This document shows, piece after piece, positions 35,874 to 45,357 of a stretch of DNA of 64,000 nt. The stretch comes from Roseivirga sp. 4D4 (GTDB lineage: Bacteria; Bacteroidota; Bacteroidia; Cytophagales; Cyclobacteriaceae): assembly GCF_001747095.1 (NCBI RefSeq), contig NZ_MDGP01000001.1, positions 975,001 to 1,039,000 of the forward strand, written 5' to 3'. The notes beneath the pieces are model-generated. The model searched no databases. It worked only from the letters and a program-made list of their open reading frames with translations, and was not told the DNA's origin. The position numbers and the translations under genes were made by a program. The first letter of the stretch is position 1; every line of letters starts with the position of its first letter.

Positions 35874-38240
35874 ATGCTCAGAACTAACTTCAAAATCGCT
35901 GTAAGAAAACTCTTAAATAAGAGAGAGTTTACCTTGATCAATGTACTTGGCCTATCTGTAGGGCTGACTACAAGTTTATTGATTTTTCTATGGGTCAATG
36001 ACGAGATCAATTTTGACAAATTTCATAAGGGTTCAGACAGAGTCTATGGTGTTTGGGCACATGATTATCGGGACAATGGAGACATAGCAACGGAAAGTCG
36101 ACAAAACGGTCTTATCAAGAATGTGATGGATAGCGACTTTCCAGAAGTAGAGCGATCCACAAGGGTAGATAGCCGAGAGCACCAACTAGCCGTTGGCGAT
36201 CGCAAATTCAAGCAATTGGGGATTATGGTCGATGAAGAGTTCTTCCAGATGTTCAACTTTCCATTTATCGAGGGGGAGTTAGAAGAGAATAGCTTGGCTA
36301 CTTATGGTGATGTGATTTTGACTGAGAGCATGGCCATCAAACTGTTTGACAAAACGAATGTGGTAGGTGAGTTGATTAAAATTGATAATACCCGAGACGG
36401 AATTATACGCGGAGTAGTAAAGGATCCACCAAAGAACAGTCAGTTTCAATTTGACTTTGTCCTGTCGATTGAAAACTGGACGAAAAGAAATAGTTGGATC
36501 ATGCGGTGGGGCAATTCTGGAATCTTCACCTTCATTCAATTAAAAGAAAATGCATCTCCATTGGCTTTGGAGACAAAGATTGAAGACTTAATTCGCAAGA
36601 ACCAAGAAGGAAATACAAAGTCGCTTTTCTTAAAATCATTCGATGATATCTATTTGAGAAGCAGCTATGAAGGAGGTGAGGAAGCAGGTGGAAGAATAGA
36701 GTACGTAAGACTGTTTACCCTAATAGGTATATTCATCGTATTCATAGCCTGCATCAATTTCATCAATCTATCGGTTGCTGATGCTTTCAAGAGGGCAAAG
36801 GAGGTAGGTGTCAGAAAAGTCTCAGGAGCTAATCGCTTGATACTAATCAAACAGTTCTTAACCGAATCCAGCCTGATTGTGGTTTTGTCTGTGGTCATAG
36901 CTGTCATTTTTATCGAGATCGCTTTAGGCCCTTTTAATACGCTGACTGGAAAAGAAGTAAGCCTTAACTGGCTGGATACCAATTTACTGGGCTTGGTGGG
37001 AGGTTTGGGAATATTCACTGTCCTAGTTTCCGGACTCTACCCAGCCCTCGTGCTATCGAGTTTTAATGTGGTAAAGGCACTCAAGGGAAAAGTAGATGCC
37101 AAAGGAACATCTAGAGCAGGAGGCTACTTTAGGAAGGGCTTAGTAGTTTTTCAATTCGTTATTGCCGGTTTTCTAATCTTTGCCACACTCATTATTAATG
37201 GTCAGGTAGAGTACATCTTCGAAAATCAAAGAAATGTAGACAAGGAGGGAGTCATTATGCTTCAAAATGATGGTGCCTTGCTGGAGAGATATGAGAGTTT
37301 TCGTTCTGAATTACTGAAAGACCCAAGCATACAGTCTGTAACTGTCGTTGGACACGCACCGGTGAATGTAGAGGCCAGCACAGGGGACTTCGATTGGGAA
37401 GGGAAAGATCCATTAAGAGATAAAACGAGCTTTAATGTACTCTTCACCGAACAGGACTTTGTTCCGACAATGAACCTCAAGATAGTGGCAGGCCGAAACT
37501 TCTCAAGGGAGATTGAATCAGATGTCTCTACGGTATTAGTAAATGAAGCCACTGTCAGAGGAATGAATGTCGAGAACCCTGTGGGTATGGCTGTTAAGTT
37601 TTGGGACAATGATGTAAAGATTATTGGGGTAGTCGAAGATTTCCATACCGGTTCTGTTTACGATGAGATCGAACCTCTGATCATTTTGAATTATGCTGAG
37701 AATAGTGATTATGTGACTATAAAAGCAGCTAGAGGTCAGGAGCAACGTGCTGTAGAGGTGCTGAAGGAAAAATACGAAGCCTTTATGCCAGGTTATCTCT
37801 TCGATTATAAATTCTTATCGGAAGAGCATGAGGCTATGTATAAAAGCGAGCTTTTAATTAAAGACCTAGCCAAAGTGTTCGGTCTAATCGCGATTGTTAT
37901 CTCTTGTTTAGGGCTTTATGGCCTTACTTCTATTAATGCGCAAAGAGGGGTTAAGGAAATTGGTGTTAGAAAGGTGCTTGGAGCCAGTGTTTGGCAGATT
38001 CTGTTGGGCTTTTCAAGGCAGTCTCTATCACTTCCTGTACTCGCCTTGGTGCTCATGGTTCCACTGGCCTATTATACCATGGATTCTTGGTTACAAGACT
38101 TTCAGTATCACATTGATATTATGCCATCGAGTCTGGCAGGGGTAGTGGTCGCTTCTTTACTCATAGCTTGGTTAACCGTTTCGATTATAGCCTATAAGGC
38201 GGCAAAGACAAATCCTGTAAACTCTCTCAGAAATGAATAA
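35874..38240 (+). CDS. FtsX/MacB-family ABC permease 5 of 7
   Basis: A 788-residue member with first helix TLINVLGLSVGLTTSLLIFL. The coupling motifs are KEVGVRKVSGA and KEIGVRKVLGA, with tail TNPVNSLRNE. The first periplasmic domain carries a charged segment DYRDNGDIATESRQN not seen in its neighbours, where a different extracytoplasmic partner could bind. Its 3' end overlaps the start of permease 6 by eight bases, so the two are probably translationally coupled. Confidence 0.9.
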   Translation: MLRTNFKIAVRKLLNKREFTLINVLGLSVGLTTSLLIFLWVNDEINFDKFHKGSDRVYGVWAHDYRDNGDIATESRQNGLIKNVMDSDFPEVERSTRVDSREHQLAVGDRKFKQLGIMVDEEFFQMFNFPFIEGELEENSLATYGDVILTESMAIKLFDKTNVVGELIKIDNTRDGIIRGVVKDPPKNSQFQFDFVLSIENWTKRNSWIMRWGNSGIFTFIQLKENASPLALETKIEDLIRKNQEGNTKSLFLKSFDDIYLRSSYEGGEEAGGRIEYVRLFTLIGIFIVFIACINFINLSVADAFKRAKEVGVRKVSGANRLILIKQFLTESSLIVVLSVVIAVIFIEIALGPFNTLTGKEVSLNWLDTNLLGLVGGLGIFTVLVSGLYPALVLSSFNVVKALKGKVDAKGTSRAGGYFRKGLVVFQFVIAGFLIFATLIINGQVEYIFENQRNVDKEGVIMLQNDGALLERYESFRSELLKDPSIQSVTVVGHAPVNVEASTGDFDWEGKDPLRDKTSFNVLFTEQDFVPTMNLKIVAGRNFSREIESDVSTVLVNEATVRGMNVENPVGMAVKFWDNDVKIIGVVEDFHTGSVYDEIEPLIILNYAENSDYVTIKAARGQEQRAVEVLKEKYEAFMPGYLFDYKFLSEEHEAMYKSELLIKDLAKVFGLIAIVISCLGLYGLTSINAQRGVKEIGVRKVLGASVWQILLGFSRQSLSLPVLALVLMVPLAYYTMDSWLQDFQYHIDIMPSSLAGVVVASLLIAWLTVSIIAYKAAKTNPVNSLRNE

Positions 38241-40629
38241 GTATCTCAAAAGTGCCTATCGTAACCTGATCAAAAGAAAGCTGTTTTCTTTCGTAAATAT
38301 CACCAGTCTGACTTTTGGCTTAGTATGTGCCTTGTTTATCGGCACCTATGTCATTTATGAATTTAGCTATGATAAAGAGATAGATGATGTTGAAAGAACA
38401 TATCGTGTGAATAGTGTCTGGAAAGAGAGTCAGGTAGGTGTAATAGTCCAAACAGCTATCAAACCTTACATGGATAAAAACATGGGGCAGGTAGAGATGT
38501 CTACCCGTGTGCAGCGTACAGGTCCCTTTGTTTTTAAGGTTGGAGATGTCATCATCCGTGAAAGAAACGGTTACTATGCAGACCCCGAAGTTTTCGATGT
38601 CCTTGACATCGACTTAGCCCTAGGCTCAAGAGAAGAAGCCCTAAAAGGAGTACAAACAATAGTCATTTCCGAAAAATTCGCTCAAAAATACTTTGGTGAT
38701 CAAAACCCTCTGGGCAAACAAATTCAAACTGATGAAGACATTGACGGAAAACCAATGCGGCTTACAGTAGCGGCAGTGTTCAAAGATGTTCCTGCTAATA
38801 GACATTTCAGGCCCGACTATCTCATCAGTATTGATATTATCAGAGGCTTTCAAAGCAGACCGATAGATCAGGAATGGGGTAATTCTAATTGCTTCACATA
38901 CCTCAAACTTCTTCCAGACGTCACTGAGGATCAAATCAATAGTCAAATTTCCAACATAGTTGTTGAGAATAGTGAGTATGATATGACGGGTTATGCCTTG
39001 CGTCTACAGGCAGTAAGTGACATACATATGCAGGATTTCGTAGCCTTCGGAGATATTCCAGGTCAAGTTAGTAAGCGAAACATGTTGATTTTGGCTGGAA
39101 TAGGCTTCCTAATCGTGCTTTTGGTCTGCATTAATTTCTTCAATATGTCCACAGCCAGATCGTTGGAGCGGGCAAAAGAGATAGGGGTTCGAAAATCTAT
39201 TGGTGCAAGTCGTTCCAATGTTATGGTCCAGTTTATGACAGAGTCGGCCTTACAGGTTACCGTAGGGATGGTTTTGAGTATTATCCTGTTCGAAGTTCTA
39301 GGAGACCTACTAACTGAATTTACCGGCCTTCGCTTCAATACAGGCACCATGGTCGAATCGCTAGGCTATCTGAATTTTAGCCTTTTCATTCTATCGTTAT
39401 GGGTGGTTCTGGTGATTGGCTCTGGCTTTTATCCATCTCTCGTGATTTCCAAATTCAAACCCGTAGACTCCTTGAAGGGCAAAGTGAATATAGGTCGATC
39501 AAGTGTAAGCTTACGAAAAGTACTCTTGGTATTGCAGTTTACCATCACTTTGACCATTGGGGTGGTAGCAGTGGTAGTGTACAGCCAAGTGAAGTATATG
39601 CAGGCCAAAGATCCTGGTTTTGAAAGGGATGCGGTGGTTTCGGTCGACTTATTCGATGACGGTATAAAATCAACTTTCGTTGAGGCCTTAAACAAAAACC
39701 CTCTGATTGAAGCTGTAACCTTCACCGATAGTGATGTGATCAGAATATTTAACTCTAGTAAAGGCTATAGTTGGGAAGGAAAATCGGAAGAAGATGACAT
39801 TACAATCTATCACATGAGTATTGATGACAACTTTGTCACCTCAATGAATATATCGGTCGTTGAAGGACGTAATTTCGATTTTGAATTAAGCACAGACAAG
39901 GATGCAGTGATACTTAATCAAGCAGCTGCCAAGCTAATGGGGATTGAATCTTTGGAAGGTTCACCAATGGTCACTAGGGGTAGAGGAGAGAATGAAAAGC
40001 AGCTTAATGTTATTGGTATTGTAAAGAACTTTCAGACGGGTACACTGAGAGAGAAAGACAAGCCAATGTTAATGTACCAAAACCCAAACAGGCTTTTCAG
40101 AGCTTATATCAAACTATCTGAGAACAGAAGAGCAGATGCCATTGCCGGTATTGAAAGTGTCTGGAATTCGCTAGTGTCCGATCAGCCATTCGAGTACCAA
40201 TCACTCGCTGAGGGATATAACAGGATTTTGGCCAAGGATAAAGCCTCAGGTAATACGCTGCTGTTTTTCACTGTTGTAAGCGTTGCCATATCATTTTTCG
40301 GTCTATTTGGTATGACAAGCCTCAACATTCAGTCCAGAATGAAAGAACTAGGTATTCGAAAAATACTTGGGGCCCATTATAGAGACATTTTTGCAGCTGT
40401 TTCGAGGCAATTTCAATATACCATGTTGACGGCCCTAGTTTTGGGAGTACCGCTGGCATGGTACCTTGGTAGTGAGTGGTTGAATGGTTTTGCCCATAGA
40501 ATTAATGTCACTGCCATTATTCCATTAATTGTGGTGTTGGGAATGACATTCATTGGACTAGTTACCATTTACTTCTGCACTCAAAAGTTTACGAGAATCA
40601 ATCCAGTTCAAACCTTAAGAGAACAATAG
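38233..40629 (+). CDS. FtsX/MacB-family ABC permease 6 of 7
   Basis: A 798-residue member with first helix SFVNITSLTFGLVCALFIG. The coupling motifs are KEIGVRKSIGA and KELGIRKILGA, with tail INPVQTLREQ. The FLDE-type motif before the last FtsX unit is degraded (YQSLAEGYNRI), the most divergent of the set together with permease 2. The ATG lies inside the last codons of permease 5. The gap to permease 7 is 2 bp. Confidence 0.9.
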   Translation: MNKYLKSAYRNLIKRKLFSFVNITSLTFGLVCALFIGTYVIYEFSYDKEIDDVERTYRVNSVWKESQVGVIVQTAIKPYMDKNMGQVEMSTRVQRTGPFVFKVGDVIIRERNGYYADPEVFDVLDIDLALGSREEALKGVQTIVISEKFAQKYFGDQNPLGKQIQTDEDIDGKPMRLTVAAVFKDVPANRHFRPDYLISIDIIRGFQSRPIDQEWGNSNCFTYLKLLPDVTEDQINSQISNIVVENSEYDMTGYALRLQAVSDIHMQDFVAFGDIPGQVSKRNMLILAGIGFLIVLLVCINFFNMSTARSLERAKEIGVRKSIGASRSNVMVQFMTESALQVTVGMVLSIILFEVLGDLLTEFTGLRFNTGTMVESLGYLNFSLFILSLWVVLVIGSGFYPSLVISKFKPVDSLKGKVNIGRSSVSLRKVLLVLQFTITLTIGVVAVVVYSQVKYMQAKDPGFERDAVVSVDLFDDGIKSTFVEALNKNPLIEAVTFTDSDVIRIFNSSKGYSWEGKSEEDDITIYHMSIDDNFVTSMNISVVEGRNFDFELSTDKDAVILNQAAAKLMGIESLEGSPMVTRGRGENEKQLNVIGIVKNFQTGTLREKDKPMLMYQNPNRLFRAYIKLSENRRADAIAGIESVWNSLVSDQPFEYQSLAEGYNRILAKDKASGNTLLFFTVVSVAISFFGLFGMTSLNIQSRMKELGIRKILGAHYRDIFAAVSRQFQYTMLTALVLGVPLAWYLGSEWLNGFAHRINVTAIIPLIVVLGMTFIGLVTIYFCTQKFTRINPVQTLREQ

Positions 40630-40631
40630 AT

Positions 40632-43067
40632 ATGTTAGGGATTTATTTCAAAACAGCCATTAGAAATCTGGTAAAGAGAAGGTTCATTACACTCATCAAT
40701 TTGACCGGGTTATCTATCAGTCTCGCCTTGTTTGTGATGATAGGCCTATACATTCAATTCGAAACTGGATTTGATTCATTTCATGCGAAGAAGGATAGTA
40801 TCTATCTGTTAACCAAGTCGTTAAAGAGTTCTTCAGGTACTTCGTTATTGGGTGAGGTGAATTACCCAGAGGGGCCGCTCATAGCCGAAGACTTTCCTCA
40901 GGTGAAGCAGGCGGTGAGGCTATATAAGTCAGACAACTCGCTGACAAGAAGTGGTGATCAAATCTTTATGGAAAATGACTTCATCTTTGCTGATGAGAAT
41001 TTCCTTGAAGTTTTTGATTTTGAATTACTGTCTGGTTCAGCCGAAGGCTTTCAAAATCAATTAGATAATACCTTGATCACTGAGGAAACGGCATTGAAGT
41101 ACTTTGGTACCATAGATGCAATCGGAAAAGTGATCACCGTTACTGAGCAATATTGGAATGTGACGAATGATTTTGAGGTATCGGGCATTCTGAAAAACCT
41201 CCCTTCCAATTCACATATTCAGCTTGATTTTCTAGCACCCATGAAAGCCTTTGAAGCCTTAACGGGTTTTCAGAAAGGACAAACCCCTGTTTGGTATTGG
41301 GGTTGGAATGCCTTTATGGTCTATCTGGAACTCAATGAACAAGAGTCGAAGACATCTTTTGAAGATCGCCTGGACGAATTTAGAGCTAGTCGATACCCTG
41401 AAGAGATTCGTGACGTCTCCGACCTGAGTCTGACTCCTCTTAAGGATGTATATCTAAGAACAGACATTGCCAATGGCTTTGAAGTAGTCGGAAATCCATC
41501 TGGGATCAAGGTACTATCTGGCATTGCCCTCTTTATTTTGATCATTGCTTGCATCAACTTCATTAATCTAACTACGGCCAGATCTTCACTTTACGCCAAA
41601 GAAGTAGGCGTTAAGAAGGTTTTAGGCGCTAAGAGAATACAGCTTTTTACTCAATTTATTACAGAGTCAATTTTGCTGACACTCGCTTCAGTGGTTTTAG
41701 CAATAGTCCTGGTAGAGTCCCTCGGGCCGCTTTTTGAAAGTGCCGTTGGAAAACCATTGTCGTTCAATTTATTGTCTATGAACAGTCTAGGCAAGCTTGC
41801 TTTGGTGACGCTCGGTATAGGTCTTTTGGCAGGAGTTTATCCAGCCTTGGTTCTATCGGGGTTCAAACCTCTAGTAGCCTTAAGGGGAGAGCAGGCACAG
41901 GCAAAGGGTAGGTTTTCGCTAAGAAAAGTGTTGGTGGTCTTTCAGTTCACCGTCTCAATTTTACTCGTCTTGGGTTCTATCGTCATTTACAAACAGTTGA
42001 TGTTTGTCTCGAAAAAGGACTTGGGTTTTGATCAGGAACAACTGATGTACATGGAAATGCCATCAGGTGTTACCACCGCAAACCTCCAGAAGTATGGGCT
42101 TATGCAAAACAGATTGAGGAACCTGGAAGGCATTGAAGGGGTGACTTCGACAGAACAGAGACCTGGTGTATTTGTAAACAATTCGTTCATTGTCCCTGAA
42201 GGAAAGACCTTAGAGGATCAAATTAGAATGCCATTGATGTTTGTTGATCATCATTTCTTCAAAACATTTGATATAGAGCTGTTAGAAGGAGAGATTGGTA
42301 CTTATCAAAGTGGTGCCCCCGTCCGATATTTTGTAAATCAGAGCGCCATTAAGGCCTTTGGTTGGGATCCCAACGATGTAATAGGTAGGCAGATGGACAA
42401 ACCAACAAGTACAGGTACCAAATATGGTGGATTGGTTCAGGGCATTATTCCTGATTTCAACTTTGAATCGCTTTATAACCCAATCTCCCCACTAATCGTT
42501 GGGATTTATCCGAACGCTTTGGCCTCAGGTCGTTGGAATATCTTCCTCAAAACCAATACGAAGGACTACGAGGGGTTAACCGAGAATGTGAAAGAGGTTT
42601 TCAGTGAGTTTTATCCAGACAGGCCATTCAATATATCATTCCTGGATCAATCCATTCGTCAACAATATGCGGCACAAACTAATTTGCTAAAGATTTTGCC
42701 AGTACTGACAGGTTTCGCACTGTTTATCGCCTGTCTTGGATTATTTGGGCTAGCATCATTTGTTGTAGAGCGCAGAACCAAAGAGGTTGGAATCAGAAAA
42801 GTACTTGGTGCTTCCGTTCAGCGCATCGTGGTATTGATCTCAAGTGATTTCATTCAACTGCTTGCAATCGCCAATCTGGTCGCATGGCCACTGGCCTATA
42901 TCTATTTGAAGTCGTGGCTTACCGATTTTAGTTATCGAATAGGCTTGAATTGGACATTCTTTCTCGCCTCGGGCCTTATCGTGATGATCATCGCACTATT
43001 GACGGTAGGTTCGAAGGTGGCTAAGGGAGCCAGATCTAATCCTGTTGATTCATTACGTTGTGAATAA
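40632..43067 (+). CDS. FtsX/MacB-family ABC permease 7 of 7
   Basis: The longest member (811 residues) has first helix TLINLTGLSISLALFVMIGL, coupling motifs KEVGVKKVLGA and KEVGIRKVLGA, and tail SNPVDSLRCE. The extra length lies mainly in the first periplasmic domain, which includes a GWNAFMVYLELNEQESK segment. It is the last gene of the array; the next gene is convergent, 21 bp away. No ATPase, membrane-fusion protein or TolC-like gene follows. Confidence 0.9.
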   Translation: MLGIYFKTAIRNLVKRRFITLINLTGLSISLALFVMIGLYIQFETGFDSFHAKKDSIYLLTKSLKSSSGTSLLGEVNYPEGPLIAEDFPQVKQAVRLYKSDNSLTRSGDQIFMENDFIFADENFLEVFDFELLSGSAEGFQNQLDNTLITEETALKYFGTIDAIGKVITVTEQYWNVTNDFEVSGILKNLPSNSHIQLDFLAPMKAFEALTGFQKGQTPVWYWGWNAFMVYLELNEQESKTSFEDRLDEFRASRYPEEIRDVSDLSLTPLKDVYLRTDIANGFEVVGNPSGIKVLSGIALFILIIACINFINLTTARSSLYAKEVGVKKVLGAKRIQLFTQFITESILLTLASVVLAIVLVESLGPLFESAVGKPLSFNLLSMNSLGKLALVTLGIGLLAGVYPALVLSGFKPLVALRGEQAQAKGRFSLRKVLVVFQFTVSILLVLGSIVIYKQLMFVSKKDLGFDQEQLMYMEMPSGVTTANLQKYGLMQNRLRNLEGIEGVTSTEQRPGVFVNNSFIVPEGKTLEDQIRMPLMFVDHHFFKTFDIELLEGEIGTYQSGAPVRYFVNQSAIKAFGWDPNDVIGRQMDKPTSTGTKYGGLVQGIIPDFNFESLYNPISPLIVGIYPNALASGRWNIFLKTNTKDYEGLTENVKEVFSEFYPDRPFNISFLDQSIRQQYAAQTNLLKILPVLTGFALFIACLGLFGLASFVVERRTKEVGIRKVLGASVQRIVVLISSDFIQLLAIANLVAWPLAYIYLKSWLTDFSYRIGLNWTFFLASGLIVMIIALLTVGSKVAKGARSNPVDSLRCE

Positions 43068-43088
43068 TTGATTTGACCCTAGACGTAA

Positions 43089-43427
43089 TTACAGCATCTG
43101 ATTGAAGTCCAAGGCCTTCTCTATCCAAAAGTCAAGATCTTCCTCGGTATCAAAACCCTCTGGATCAATAAATAAAAAGCCTCGCATTACTGTTCCCGTA
43201 AAATCCATTTTTCGGCTGCCTTTGGTATTGAGAAGGTCTTCGTATGGAAGTTTTCCGACCCTAACCATTAATCGGTCTGAGTTGGTCTTTTTGTCAATAT
43301 CGACTCCAACACACATTTTGTCGTTTACCATAAAAATCAGGCCGCCCATCATTTTCTTTTCTACTACATGTCCCGCATTGTGGAGTCTTTGGCGCACTCT
43401 ATCTACTAAAAAATCGCTATAAGCCAT
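43089..43427 (-). CDS. TfoX N-terminal domain protein
   Basis: A 112-residue protein consisting of a single TfoX_N domain (Sxy-like): VEKKMMGGLIFMVNDKMCVGV, RVGKLPYEDLL and the GFLFIDPEGF region match the family. In gammaproteobacteria Sxy/TfoX activates competence genes with CRP, but stand-alone N-domain proteins in Bacteroidota have no proven role. I chose the ATG at 43427 (MAYSDFLVDRV), since the only earlier start is TTG. It is monocistronic. Confidence 0.85.
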   Translation of the reverse strand: MAYSDFLVDRVRQRLHNAGHVVEKKMMGGLIFMVNDKMCVGVDIDKKTNSDRLMVRVGKLPYEDLLNTKGSRKMDFTGTVMRGFLFIDPEGFDTEEDLDFWIEKALDFNQML

Positions 43428-43486
43428 AGTAATCAAATCTAACTAAGCCTAAGACGATTTTAAAGCTTCAAAGGGGACAATTCTAC

Positions 43487-43620
43487 TTATTGTAGAAAAC
43501 TCTGCATGGCTGCATAGTATCTGTCCGCTACCACTTTGGCACCAGCCTGATTGTAATGGACATCATCTGCCATATAGCTATCAGACCAATTGGGCCTCAT
43601 ATCTACGTACAGTACACGAG
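43487..43620 (-). pseudogene. C-terminal remnant of an SGNH/GDSL-type hydrolase
   Basis: About 42 codons ending at 43487 read VLYVDMRPNWSDSYM, then DDVHYNQAGAKVVADRYYAAM. The DxxHYNxxGA block is the C-terminal Asp/His catalytic motif (block V) of SGNH hydrolases and acetylesterases. The N-terminal two thirds, including the GDS nucleophile, is missing. Upstream the frame continues only into GC-rich hairpin DNA without resemblance to the family. The gene was therefore probably cut by an insertion or rearrangement near 43620. Confidence 0.7.
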
Positions 43621-43850
43621 AAAATAGACAGCCTTTAAATCTTATGCTTAGCGCAGGGAACTGCCGGCACGGCACAGCGGGCGGGTAGAATAAAATAGCA
43701 GCTTTGGAACAGGGCGGCCGTGCGGATGCAGATTGGTGCGCGAGAGTTTTTGCTATCAAAAGCAAAAAGCTCTCGTAGCCAATAGCGCTGGCCGAAGCGG
43801 CTATTTAAAACCTGTCTGCCGACAGGCAGGTAAAACTAATTATATAACAA
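43621..43850. other. GC-rich, hairpin-dense scar between genes
   Basis: From about 43650 the composition becomes clearly GC-rich (CTGCCGGCACGGCACAGCGG), unlike the surrounding genes. Hairpins visible are CGAGAG-TTTTTGC with GCAAAAA-GCTCTCG (43741-43775), TAGCC with GGCTA just after, and CCTGTC-TGCC-GACAGG (43811-43826). A TTATATAACA motif sits at 43840-43849. I see no credible gene. It looks like foreign or repeat-derived DNA next to the truncated hydrolase. Confidence 0.55.
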
Positions 43851-43948
43851 TGGTGCCAAAGTCAATCGCTTCACGAGACCCAAAAGATCTTCAAAGGAAA
43901 ACGAAAGCGTTCGGTTCCCGAGGTTTCTCTCGGGATTAAATGATATTA

Positions 43949-44084
43949 TTATATAACAGGCGCTTGTCTGGGCTGGCCATAATTTGCTTTAACATAAGAT
44001 CGACCGTTATAGCACAAATGTGACGATAACTGATCTTATGTAAACCACGCTGTGGACGCAAATTACTGGGGTTGTGTTATATAA
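43949..44084. repeat. 136-bp imperfect inverted repeat, attC-like architecture
   Basis: The ends are TTATATAACA (43949-43958) and TGTTATATAA (44075-44084), a perfect 10-bp pair. Further inside, CCA-TAATTTGC pairs with GCAAATTA-C-TGG and TTTAACATAAGATC with GATCTTATGTAAA, each with a single extrahelical base. GTTAT pairs with ATAAC around a CAC/GTG hairpin, and one arm carries an extra CCAC-GCT-GTGG hairpin. Paired outer and inner boxes with lone bulged bases resemble integron attC sites, but no integrase is present. A large structured dispersed repeat is the alternative. Confidence 0.5.
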
Positions 44085-44112
44085 TTTATATTATGTAAAA
44101 TAGAGCCAATAT

Positions 44113-44137
44113 AAAGAAAGGGAAGATCTCTCCTCCC
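44113..44137 (-). terminator. Terminator after the TPR protein gene
   Basis: On the minus strand GGGAGGA pairs with TCTTCCC (one G-T pair) across GAGA, followed by TTTCTTT, 14 bp past the stop. Confidence 0.6.
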
Positions 44138-44150
44138 TAATATCTTTAGA

Positions 44151-45329
44151 CTATTCTCCTCCGTCTAGTTTCTCTAGCTTATCGAGAACTTCGTCTCTTT
44201 TAGCGTCCATGCCTAACTGATCATAGATCGTACTTAATGGTCTAAGTGCATATACATCATCAGCATCTGCCGCGATCAATTTCTCAAACATTGGAAGCGC
44301 TTCCTTAAATCTGTCCTGCGCTGCCTTCTTCTTAGCTTCGTAAGCCGCATCATCGTCTACACTCATGCTCGCTTCCTTCATCATCTCTACCCCTTGGTTA
44401 AAGATTACAGATCCAGCAACGTAAAAGGCGTCTAGATAATTCGGATCCATTTCCAAAGCTTTCTTCGCACTAACTTCAGCTTCAGTCAATTGCTCATTGT
44501 TCCACTGTAAGAAGCCCAAAGTGTAATAGGTTACTTTATCGGCATTGCCAGCTTCAACGATCTTATTTAGGTTGGCGATAGCTTCATCCATCTTCTCAGC
44601 CTTAATCAATACTTCCACCTCCCAGTTGCCATACAGCTCTTCATCAGGGAAAGTATCCTTTGCCGTTCTGATGTACCCAAGGGCATCGTCAAACTTTTCT
44701 CCATCAATATTACTTTGGATTAGCTTTTGAAAAGCATAGGATTTGTTTCCGTAAGCCTCTGTCGCTGCAACCACAATCTTGAAGTATTCTGCCGCTTTTT
44801 CTTCATTATCTGCATTATCAGCCGCATAACCGGTAAAGAATGCACGGTCAACACTTGGTGTAATTTGGTAAGCAAGATCTAGGTAAGGATATGCTTTGGC
44901 ATAATCTTCATCTTCCAAGGCCACGTTAGCTACTCCTACTAACCAGTATTCTAATAGCCCTAACTGCTCTCCACCTACTGCCTCTTGATCATTTAGTGGA
45001 TTGGTTAGCGCTTGCTCCAAAATGTCTTCTTTTGCTTTTGGATCAGCTAATTCTAATGCTTTGTTGAACCAGTTTAAGCTTTCCTTGGCTAATTCCAGAT
45101 CCTCAAGTCCGCCATCAATGAATTTCTGAAGGCTGATTTTACCCAATAATGAATAAACATCTGAGTTACCGCTGGTTTCAGCATTTTCTGCCGCTTGTTT
45201 AGCCAAAGTTGTGGCTTCTTCGTATGAACCTTTCTTAAAGGCCTTTTGCGCACTTTTCATCACCTTCTTCTGAGCGAATACGCCCATTGCCAAAAGTGCT
45301 AATGCCGCTGTGAAAAATAGCTTTTTCAT
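44151..45329 (-). CDS. Exported tetratricopeptide-repeat protein
   Basis: 392 residues with a signal peptide (MKKLFFTAALALLAMGVFA). The rest is helical TPR-type repeats, for instance ANLNKIVEAGNADKVTYYTLG, QLTEAEVSAKKALEMDPNYLD and ALPMFEKLIAADADDVYAL. TPR solenoids bind protein partners, and this one should lie in the periplasm or at the outer membrane. It follows gyrA by 28 bp on the same strand, a neighbourhood seen often in Bacteroidota, and is followed by a terminator. Confidence 0.85.
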   Translation of the reverse strand: MKKLFFTAALALLAMGVFAQKKVMKSAQKAFKKGSYEEATTLAKQAAENAETSGNSDVYSLLGKISLQKFIDGGLEDLELAKESLNWFNKALELADPKAKEDILEQALTNPLNDQEAVGGEQLGLLEYWLVGVANVALEDEDYAKAYPYLDLAYQITPSVDRAFFTGYAADNADNEEKAAEYFKIVVAATEAYGNKSYAFQKLIQSNIDGEKFDDALGYIRTAKDTFPDEELYGNWEVEVLIKAEKMDEAIANLNKIVEAGNADKVTYYTLGFLQWNNEQLTEAEVSAKKALEMDPNYLDAFYVAGSVIFNQGVEMMKEASMSVDDDAAYEAKKKAAQDRFKEALPMFEKLIAADADDVYALRPLSTIYDQLGMDAKRDEVLDKLEKLDGGE

Positions 45330-45357
45330 GAGTATGTAATTCTAGTTAAGTCTTATT

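Noticed and set aside
26134..43067. MacAB-TolC type efflux operon
   Set aside because: No ATPase domain is attached to any of the seven permeases and no adaptor or outer-membrane channel is encoded in the window.
43841..43940. Gene cassette between two TTATATAACA motifs
   Set aside because: The interval is about 100 bp and has no credible coding frame, so a cassette gene cannot be supported.
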